From the NCBI GenBank assembly GCA_911728435.2, contig OU452208.1, positions 4,650,001-4,714,000 of the forward strand: 64,000 nt of DNA, written 5' to 3'. Positions within the stretch are counted from its first letter, which is position 1; every line of letters begins with the position of its first letter. The notes beneath the pieces are model-generated. The model made no database searches and was not told where the DNA came from. It was given only the letters and a program-made list of their open reading frames with translations. Below, one piece after another: positions 21,450-33,400 of the stretch. The position numbers and the translations under genes are program-made. The stretch comes from Apoderus coryli. Taxonomy: Eukaryota; Arthropoda; Insecta; Coleoptera; Attelabidae.

Positions 21450-24400
21450 ATGGCGAATCCATTAATTAAGAAACTTTATAATGCTTTTAGAATCAATGGT
21501 TTAAATGTTCGAAGGTAATTTAAGTAACTAGTTAAGAATTTATAATAATTATAACTGCCTATTTGTTTTAGCGATTTATGTTCCCTAATTTTTGAGAAAT
21601 TTGGTGAAAAGGGCATTGATATAAATAATGAGGATATATTTGATGAGATAGTAGATAAAATACATACAAATCTAATCAACCAGTGCACATCTGGTCGTAG
21701 TATTGAAAAAGAAAACATTTTAACAGCAATAGAAGTACAGACTAATGCTTAATTATAGTATAAGTATAAAATTACGTCTTTAATTAAATATTTCGTAGGT
21801 TTGTTTAAATGCTGGCTACGACATCCATGAGACTGTTTTCAATGTGATAGATGCATTTGATTTTCCACGTCTAATTTATAACGAAGACAAGAAAACTTAT
21901 TCTGTAAACAAGACAAAAGCTAAATTGCTATCAGATGCCAATTCTAAAGCAAAATTATTTATAGACCGATATTCAACGGTCTTACAAAGAACGAAAAGAG
22001 TTTTATCAAAACCAATTAGCGATAATGAGAGTGCACAATTAAAATTACAAACTGTAGATTTTTTATTGACTCAATCTCAGGCACATTTAGTAAACACGTT
22101 AATTTTGGGCATATTACTGCAAGTAGAAGAGGGGAAATATTATTTAGAAGATCCTACTGGTATCGTCCAATTAGATTTAGAGGAAGTGAAGTACGTGTAT
22201 AAATTAACTACTCATTAACCTTAGGGTTCGAACAGTTCATGATTTTAGAGATAGCGCATTGGACAATTTGGACTTGATATCATTACACTATTCTGAACTT
22301 TTTGAATCCGTGTTATTTCTCTTGTGTTTATATACAATTGGCTTTAATACTAATTATTGTAGATATGATAAAGGTTTTTTTGTGGAAAGTTCCTTCGTTC
22401 TTGTGAACGGAAAATATAAAGATCAAATTTTGACAGTCGATTCGATGCTGTTGCCTAGCGGTGAGGAATATAAACAATCCAGGTAAATTATATGCAAAGA
22501 ACTAGGATGGGAAGGAGTATTTCATATAAGTATGTTTTAGATTAAGTTTTGGAAATATTAATTATTTTGGCGGCCTGTCCAACACACCATTAAAAGATTC
22601 GAAAAGGCTTGAGGAGCATTTAGAAAATGCTACCGATAGTACAATTGCATTTTTTTCAGATGTTTGGTTAGACGTTCCACAGGTAAATAAGAACAGAACT
22701 ATTTTTTATTATGTCTTGTAGATTACCCAACCCTTAACTACGACTAGGGTCGTAAATCAAACTATTCCTCATCCAATCTAACCTCTACCTGATTGTACTT
22801 TTCCGTACCTCTTTTTTCCGGGAGGAGCTCCAAGTAGCTCACAAAACTTTGGCATAAATCAAGAAAATATATTATATCCCTATATATATTTATTAAATTA
22901 GACGATTGTAATAGAACTATTAATTTAAATTCAATGTCACTGTTTAAGATATGCCTCTGGTTTTCAGTGTTTTCTTGTCTTAACTTTATACGTATTTTCT
23001 AATAAAAGGAACTAAACTGTCAAAATGATTATTGGCTATGAAACATTTTGAGGTTAATTTCTCAGTTAATTGCCATCAAATTTTTTATAATTTTATTTTC
23101 GTATGACAGTAAAAACTTCTTCACTACATATACATAGAGGAATATATCGCTCCAAAACCGTCTACGCATTCCATTGCGCAACGGAATAAAGGAGAGAAAC
23201 CGCCATTTTGATGTAGTTTTGTTGCCAAGTTATTTCATTGCCGTCTAATTTTCATACTAGAACATGTTCAAAGGACAGAGTGAGAGAAGCGACATCATAT
23301 CGAGAGAAACATGCGCAGATGCTTTGAATATATAATGACGCAGATGACTGTATTTCGGGGTTATGTTTCTTATTTTGATTATTTTTACTAACATTGCTAT
23401 ATGATTTTGTAGAAATTCAACGATAGTTTTTTGCACGTTGTTTGCCGGTGCTTTTCTTTACTCTCTCTTCTGTTTCACTAAGGAATTGGTAAATGATCAA
23501 CCTTTAGCCTTTAAATATTACACAAAAAGTAATAAATTTCAGCATAACCTAGCTTATGAAACTCGAGATTACACTATGCGCTTGCACAGTAATTACGTGT
23601 TTCGTTTTTTGCGGTTGATACAACGTTTAATTAATATTAAATATTATAAATTCTGATGAGTTTAAAATGTCTTGTTTTTAAAAATTCACCTCACATATGA
23701 CACAAAGGTCCCACTTGATATTTACTTATTTTAGCGTACGTGCTTTAAAATTTTACTCTCTGTTTCGATATGTATTCTGTGGTTCATAGTCAAACTGACA
23801 TTTCACCATGTCATCACATGATATTTTTGATTTGTTATTTGTTTATTTGTTAGTAAATAAAAATAAACTGATTTTTTCATTTTAAAGAACAAAAATGGAT
23901 AACAACAAATCAAAAACATTTAAAATTACAAATTATCTAAACTCTGATATTCCAAACGGCAGATTACAGTCACTACGTTTACCGCGAGATCTAAGCTTGG
24001 GTGGAACAAAAATCAAAAAGAAAACTTACACACCTAACTTAAAAGCAGTTCGCAATAAGGATAAAGCTAAAGATGTTGTACAAAAAGAGTCGAAATATCA
24101 GAAAAAGATAACGGTTCAAAGTGATCATATTAACAAACGCACTAAATACGACGATAAAAAATTCGTTCAAATTGAAGGAGTATTTTCTCAAGGTGTCAAG
24201 CCTGGAGCTGAAGTTTCGGATGTGAAAGTTGAACAGAGAAAAATTCAACCAGAGCCAGTAAAGCTGGAATGTGTACAATCAGATTTACCTGAAATTTTCG
24301 ACATTAATAATACGAGTATCGATGCAGAATTTGAATTATCTGAAGAGGAAAATATACCTACCACTACTATTGCACCAGTTGAATGGTCTAAAGAATATTT

Positions 24401-27400
24401 CAAATGCGATATTGATTCTACAAAATTACGTGAAAGGTATACGAATACTGATTTAGATGGTAATACAAATTTTATAGAAATTTTGAATAAAATGAATTGT
24501 ACCAAAGACAAACATTTCATGTTATGGCATTTGCCAGATATTTTGCCTATAGCTAGAAGGTACGGAAAGCCAAGTGAGGGGGGTAAGCTGAATGATTTGA
24601 GAGAAGGTAGAATAGGGAAGATTTTGAGAAGAAAATCAGGAAAAATTGATGTTTTCTTCGGGAATTATCATTGTCATCTAGAGAAGAATGCTGTGGATTC
24701 TTGCATGCAATATCTACTTCTTCTAAACAGTCAAAAACAGACTGCATCTGTGTTGGGTGATGTAGGAACTACGTGTGATATAACACCAAAATGGGAAACT
24801 TTATTAAATATTCATTAACGTGTGTTAAAACATAAAAAAAACTTACTTTTAGCTTAGAATTTAATTATTTGTGTTGAGTGTAGTCTGTTTTCCTCCATCA
24901 GATATTTGAAAAATTCGATGAAATCTTTGAGAAGTTATCTGAAGCAGAAAGTCTACCTGAAGTTTTTGTGCTTATGGGTAATTTCCTGTCAGAATCGTAC
25001 GGAGATCGAACTTTGGACGTACTGAAAGGCCATTTTAAACATTTGGCCCAGATAATAGCTAAATATCCTGATGTACTGAACAAATGTCATTTCGTGTTTG
25101 TTCCAGGATTGGACGACCCTTGTTGTCCGTATATGGTTCCAAGGTAAGAATCTTTAAATTATTTTTGGTGAAGCTTTGTTGATTTATAAAGTTAAGTAAG
25201 CTTTGCTATTTATTTACAAGAAACTACACATTGATACTTTAATTTCTCTCATGGGATTTTCTGTACAGTTCGATATAAATTCAAAAGACTACACTTAATT
25301 ACTTAATCTATTGAATAGATTAAGGGGTATAAGCTGAAATTATTCGCAATGCGTTACCATATTTTTGATTCGCATTTTTTTAAGCTTTTAGGTTGGGGCC
25401 AGAACCCTTCCTCGATTCATTGCCAGTAATTAAGTGTAGTCTTTTGAATTTATATCGAACTGTACAGAAAATCCCATGACAGAAATTAAAGTATCAATGT
25501 GTAGTTTCTTGTAAATAAATAGCAAAGCTTACTTAACTTTATAAAGCAGGGGTTCCCAAACTTATTTTTTCTACTGCCCACTTTGAGAATAAATTATTTT
25601 TTAACGCCCCCCTTTTTTCACCTACTTAAAAACCACTATAACTTCAAATTAAATTAATTAATTATTGTGAGCTATATTAGCAGAGACTTTTACTATAACC
25701 CACAAGAGTTAATTTGAGACCTGAGCGCAGTAGGTAGTACATAACGGCGTTCAAGTCTCAAGTTAACTCTTACGGGCTACACCTGCCAATGAGAATGATT
25801 ATTGAAACGCAACTTTATAGTATTCAGACAGAGTATCTTGTATTCAAAATAAAACAAACATAATCGATTCTTATATAAAAACTAATGTTAAGGATGATTA
25901 TGATGCTGTTTAATAAGTTTGTTGATATAATAATAATAATAATCTTTATTCAGTAAGTAACATACATCGCTCATACAATACTCAGTATATATAAACAACA
26001 TACAGTCACTCCCGAAAAGGCAGAAGTGCAACTGGCAAACTTGGTCTGCAAGCTGTTTTTAACACTCAACCTTATACACAAAAAGACAACACACATAGCT
26101 CTCTAATTACAAAAATTTCATACGCAAATTATACAAAACAGACATTTATATACTAATTAAGTGAGACTACGCTTAAGGTGCCTCGAGAATGCAGAAATTG
26201 AACTACCTTTGCATTGAGGGGAGAGGGCATTATATAACTTTGCTATATCAAATGTAAAGCTTCTCTCAAATATACCAGTTCGATGAACAGGCGGCGTTAA
26301 GCTGCCTCTAAAACGCAAATTCAAGTTGTGGACATCTGTGCGAAACGAAATTCTTCTGTAAAGATATGCAGGCTGTTTAAGTGTAATAATCTTGTGGTAT
26401 AATGCAGCTCGATGCACATAGCGTCTGGTTTTCATATCCAGCCAGTCTGCACTTTTTAGTTTGTGTGAAACTGGCCGTCCTTTTCTAATGCCATAAATAA
26501 AACGTAAGCAATACTTCTGTATCTTTTGTATACGATGTGCTGTACGAGCTGCAAGGCACGGACCATAGACAGTGTCGCAGTGATTGAAATTCGACAGTAC
26601 AATGGAATCACATAATATGGTTTTAAGCTTAATGTTAAGGATGTGCCGTGAATTGTACAACAACTTTAGATTCCCCACAGCTTTCTTTATGCACTCCGAC
26701 ACATGCCCATCGAACCTCAAGCGACTATCCATAATCAAGCCCAAATTCCTCGCCTCAGACTTAAGCGGCAATACCGTGCCTTCAATTTTGACCATAACGC
26801 TATCACTCAATCTCCGAACATCAACTGGCCTTCCGAACAACATTGAGACGCATTTACTCGGGTTAAGTACCAAACCATGTTTTAATGAAATTCTATTTAA
26901 GATCATCATTAACAATCCGGCAACCAGAATCAATAAAATTTGGGTTGAAAGAGTAGAGAAGCTGCGTGTCATCCGCATACATCTTCATTGAACAATTCTT
27001 AATAAACCTAGGAAATTGTGACGTGTAGAGACTGTACAAAATAGGTCCAAGGATAGATCCCTGTGGCACACCCCTAGAAATTCTTAATGTAGAAGAGATA
27101 TGACCATTTAGTAACACTCTTTGCTCCCGATTTCGCAAATAATTGCACAGAAATAATACAGCACTCTCCGATAGTCCCAAATAACGTAAAATTATCAATA
27201 AAACATTGTGATCTAAAGTATCAAATGCTTTAGAAAAATCAAGCAGTACCAAGATACTGCATTGACTATTATCAGTAGCCGTTATAATCTGGTCAGTGAC
27301 ATCCAGTAGAGCCGTAGCACAACTGTGACCCTCTCTAAAACCGGATTGTGTCTCATGCAAAATACTGTATTTATTTATATGTTTACAAAGTTGAACTTTT

Positions 27401-30400
27401 ATCACTTTTTCCAATATTTTAGAGAAAACTGGTAATAAGCTAATCGGTCTTAATTCTTTAAATTCTTTGGGATTTTTTGTTTTCGGTAGAGGAATCACTT
27501 GCGCAACCCTCCACTGAGACGGAAAAACAGACTTCCTGATACAAAAATTTATAATATGACACATGTACTTCAACACAAATGGGCAACAAAAAATAAGGAA
27601 GTTGACATGCATACCATCTGCGCCAACCGCACGAGATTTAATATTACATAAAATCTTAGACACACGAACCTCTGACACCTCCTCAAAAACCAAGCATTGA
27701 CTTATGCCTTGTGCAATTCCTTCATAATATTCACTCACATTGGAAGTAGTATTGTTAGATGGTATACTATTGACAAAGTACTCATTAAGTTTTTCTACAT
27801 CGTTAAGATTTTGAGGTATACTTTTGTCGGATGTTTTAAGAATATTCAAATTTTTAAGAGATTTCCACATATTCTTATTACTTAGATTCATGCAAGTAGA
27901 CAAATATGCCTTTTTTTCACGTTTTATTGCTTTATTAGTATAATTTCTTAGTTGTTTAAAATAATCAAAATGTTCCCGCTTTTTAGATTTTTTAAATTTA
28001 ATTTTGGCTTTATTTCTTAGGTTCAATAGTATTTTGATTGTATCCGTAATCCACGGCTTATATTTTTTTCGAAAGTTTACGGTTTTTAGAGGTGCATGTG
28101 TATTCATTAATAGAGTAATATTATAATTAAAAAGTGCTACTTTACCGTCAATGTCGTCAATGTGATATATATTATCCCATGGAATGGATTGCAACTCGTC
28201 ATACAAAGCAACCAAGTTCACATGCTTCAAGTCTCTGTAAACGCTTGGAGAAATAATATCTTGTTCCATATCAACATTAAGAGTAACAAAAACTAAGTCA
28301 TGATCAGAAATGTCTAAAATAATTACTCCAGCATTTTTCACCCTACAATTTTCAGACAATATAATATGATCAATTAGCGCTTCACTTGTACTGGTAACTC
28401 TAGTTGCATCATTGATAATTTGCATCAGGCCAAGACTATCAATTATATTTAAATATGTAGAAGTTACCGTGCTGTTAATATCAAAGAGATTAATATTAAA
28501 ATCGCCCAGTATAATTAATTCCTCACCGTGTGGGATCATATCCAACACAACATTTTCAAAAACATCAAGAAAAACATTGTTTAGCGCATTAGGGGGCCTA
28601 TATATACAACATACCACCATATTAAACCCACCGCGAACCAGTCTCACACAGATGCCCTCAACATTATGATCAATATTGATTATTTCAACTGTCATGTGAT
28701 TCCTTACATAAAGCCCAACACCGCCACCCCTCTCATCTCTATCTTTTCTATAAAAATTATAACCCTCCAGATGGATTTGATCATCCTTAATTTGAGGCTT
28801 TAACCATGTCTCGGAGACACCTATAATGTCGTAGCTCTCAGACTGAAAATATTCACAGAATTCAACAAAATGAGCAGTTAAAGATCTAATATTTATATGA
28901 CATATATTTACGATTTTCGCCATTGCAAAAAAAAAATAACAAATATACCAGAAATTCACAAAAAAAAAAAGTAAGCCTAAAAACTACATTACAATTTAAA
29001 CAATTCATCAACGTGACTCACATCCCGAATTCGAATGGCGATGGCACCCTCCCTTTCCCTCGCGTATACCTGGTTGTTTCTGCACCACAAATACTTATAG
29101 CCCTTGTCACGAAGTTTTTTAGCAAACGAAAATATCAGGTTCCAATTTACCTACTCAAGAACAGCCGCAAGTCGCCACGTTCGGTAATATGCAAACGATT
29201 TCTATTTTTAGTAAGCAGCGTTGCGACAGCACTAAATCCACGTTCACACAAATACGACGATGGGAATGCTATCAAGAATCGTTGAACGATTGACCACAAT
29301 CCAGGGTACAATTGCGGGATCGGGTTTTGATAGCAATTTTTGAACTTGATTTTTATTTGCTCGTTTGTTGTCAATTCTATAAGTTCTTCTTCCAGCTGAG
29401 GTGACATTGCTGTGTTGACATTTGAAAACGGATCCAACACCCAGTCTGGTATTTCCAAGTTCAAAATGTCCTGGTATCGTTCGGTGAAGTCTATGTCGAG
29501 GTTTTCCAAATGTTGGCAGTCGGCAAACCAGTCGTCGTTTCTGTAGGAAACTGATAAATTCGACAAATTGTGAAACTCACGTCTGCCCATATTCTTTTTG
29601 TGCAGAAGCAGTTTGGCTGCGAAAGCAGCAACGAAATTTTTTGTTTTAATTAAATTTAGTTCATCGCCTTGCAGTTGGAGATTCATGTCGTTGAACAATT
29701 TATACAGGTCTGTCATGTAAGCCATATCATTCTTTGATGTAATGAGCTTGTTGCGCAATCCTGTATATCTTTAGTTTCCAAGAACTGTATCACAGAGTCA
29801 AACAGGTTGTAAAATCGAGTCAGACAATTGGCTCTTGGTAGCCAACGAACTTCAGTATGAAGCAACAAACGGTTGAAATCTTCGTCATTAGTAACACAAA
29901 GCTGATGAAATAATCTATCATTCAAAGAGCTGTTACGGATTTTATTGACTGCTTTGATGACATATTGCAGTGATTGAAATAGTTGTTCACTTAAGTTTCT
30001 AGCAACCAAATGTTGTCTATGAATAACGCAATGTACAGCAAGGACATCTAGAATTTTATTTTTAAAGTACGAAGCCTTTCTGGCACCCTGTCATAGCCGG
30101 AGCGCCATCCGTAGCAACTGATATAATATTTTTCAAGGGAATCTCTTTCTCATCACAAAACTTTTCCAATGTATTGAATATGGTTTCGCCTTTTGTATCG
30201 GTCTCTAAATTTCTAGCAAACAATAGTTCTTCATATATTTTCTCATCTTTAATAAACCTCACGTAAGACAGCAACAATGCTTCATTAGTTGGTAAAGTGG
30301 ACTCATCGAGCTGAATTGAGAATTGACTAGTCCTCAGATGCTGCACAATAATCCTTCAATGTTTTCAGTCAGCTTTCATTTCGAAACGGAGCGACCGATT

Positions 30401-33400
30401 GACATGATTTTTCATTTATTTATTGAATAAAACAGGACAAATATATATGAACTACGCGGAGAGAAATATCAAACCGAGTTTGAGCAATATCTTAATTAAT
30501 ATTAGTTGTTCACAAGTTGTAGTCGAGAGCTCAATCGGTGTCTAAGAGTCCTTCTAGCTAGATAAAATTACAAATCGCCCCCATTTTTTTCTGGGTCTCT
30601 TACCGCCCCCTTTAGGCCTGAAGCGCCCACAAGGGGGCGTTATCGCCCACTTTGGGAACCGATGTTCTATTGTGATCATATAATTTTAGATTGCCTCTGC
30701 CAAAATACATTACTGCGGAATTTAAAAAAATCGTACCGAAATCCATATTTACAACAAATCCATGTAGAATACAGTTTTGTACTAGAGAAATTGTAGTACT
30801 ACGAGCTGATCTTATGTCGAAATTCTTACAAAGCACGCTGAATAAAGATTCTGAAGAAGAAATTGGAAATAGGGTAAGATAGTTGTGAAACGTTTTGTTT
30901 CGTCTAATTTCATACTTAATATACTTTTAGTTGATTAAAACGATTATTAGTCAAGGCAATTTAAGTCCATTGCCCTTAAATGCCATGGCAGTGCATTGGG
31001 AATTTGATTATTGTTTGCGGTTGTATCCAATACCAGATCTGATTGTAATTGGTGATAGAGCAGAGACGTATCAGGGAAGTTATAAGGGATCGGTTACCAC
31101 GAATCCGGTAAGTAAAAAGTATATCAACGATAAATATTTTCTAAATAGAAATGTAAATTTTCTATATCCTTGTCAAAATGTATTTTTTGCATTTTTATTC
31201 TGAAACTTCAATTTTCTGGATTATTAACCCATCTTCAGTGAGATACTCTCAACTTGCATCATCTTATTTCAAAGATACATGAAATTTAAGCAAACATAAT
31301 AGCAATTTTGTGCAGAAAAAGTCGTTATACTTAATACACATAAAACCAAAAGTTTTGGATCCCCTCTAGTATTTTTGTGTATAATTTTTTTTAATGACAC
31401 AAATGTTAATGTTAAAATGTCGCTAATCTAATAATAATAATAATATTTATTCAGTAAGTAACATACATCGCTAATACAATACTCAGTATATATAAACATA
31501 CAGTTACTCCCCGAAAAGGCAGAAGTGCAACTGCCAAACTTGGTCTGCAAGGTGTTTTAAACACTCAACCTTATACACAAAAAGACAACACATATAGCTC
31601 TCTAATTACAAAAATGCATACGCAAATTATACAAAACAAACATTCATATACTGATTAAGTGAGACTACGCTTAAGGTGCTTCGAGAATGTAGAAACCGAA
31701 CTAGCTTTGCATTGAGGGCATTATATAACCTTGCTATATCGAATGTAAAGCTTCTCTCAAATATACCAGTTCGATGAACAGGCGGCGTTAAGCTGCCTCT
31801 AAAACGTAAGTTCAAGTTGTGGACATCTGTGCGAAACGTAATTCTTCTGTAAAGATATGCAGGCTGTCTAAGTATAATAATCTTGTGGTACAATGCAGCT
31901 CGATGCACATAGCGTCTGGTTTTCATATCCAGCCAGCCTGCACTTTTTAGTTTGTGTGAAACTAGCCGTCCCTTTTCTAATGCCATAAATAAAACGTAAG
32001 CAATACTTCTGTATCTTTTGTATACGATGTGCTGTACGAGCTGTAACGCACGGACCATAGACAGTGTCACAGTGATTGAAATTCGACAATACAATGGAAT
32101 CACATAATATGGTTTTAAGCTTAATGTTAAGGATGTGCCGCGAATTGTACTACAACTTTAGATTCCCTTCAGCTTCACCTTCACCTCAAGCGACTATCCA
32201 TAATCAAGCCCAAATTCCTCGCCTCAGACTTAAGCGGCAACACTGTGCCTTCAATCTTGACCATAACGCTATCACTCAGTCTCCGTACATCAACTGGCCT
32301 GCCGACCAACATTGCGTCGCATTTACTCGGGTTAAGTACCAAACCATGTTTTAATGAAATTCTATTCAAGATTTCCAAGTCATCATTAACAATCCGGCAA
32401 CCAGAATCAATAAAATTTGGGTTGAAACAGTAAAGAAGCTGCGTGTCACCCGCATACATCTTCATTGAACTATTCTTAATAAACCTAGGAAATTGTGACG
32501 TGTAGACTGTACAAAATAGGTCCAAGGATAGATCCCTGTGGCACACCCCTAGAAATTCTTAATGTAGAAGAGATATGACCATTCAGTAATACTCTCTGCT
32601 CCCGATTACGCAAATAATTGCCTAGAAATAATACAGTACTGTCCGATAATCCCAAATAACGTAAAATTGTCAATAAAATATTGTGATCCAAAGTATCAAA
32701 TGCTTTAGAAAAATCAAGCAGTACCAATATACTGCATTGACTATTATCAGTAGCTGTAATAATCAGTGACATCCAGTAGAGCCGTAGCACAACGGGGTGT
32801 CTCAGGCAAAATACTGTATTTATTTACATGTTTACAAAGTTGAAATTTTATCACGTTTTCCAATATTTTAGAGAAAACTGGTAATAAGCTAATCGGTCTT
32901 AATTCTTTAGGATTTTTTGTTTTCGGTAGAGGAAACATCTGCGCCACCCTCCACTGAGACGGAAAAACAGACTCCCTGACACAAAATATATATACAAAGA
33001 AAAATTTACAATGCATAACGTGTAAACATAATAAAAACGCAATCACAATTACAATATAGCAACCGCAATCATAACTACAAGAAGTCAAAAAATAACTGCA
33101 AACCCCTTTTTTTTGAAGGCAGTAAAACTGATTTTGATATTCTAACCCGTACGGAAAAACTCACACTTTATACTACTACATATATAACAGTTCCCGAAAA
33201 CTTACAATTAACTAAATCAATTTGAACTGCAATGAATACAAAGAAAGAAAAACAACAAAAGAAAACAAAATTAAAATATAATTAAATTTGAAATCATAAC
33301 CACTACACAATATGAAAATTAAACCAAATATAATAGTTTTCTTCTAAGAAGTACACGAAACGTTGTTATTTTATAAGTCTTAAAATTGTGAGGAATTCCA

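Noticed and set aside
23438..23656. 72-codon open frame upstream of POLR3D
   Set aside because: No domain, no splice support and AT-noise composition; probably chance.
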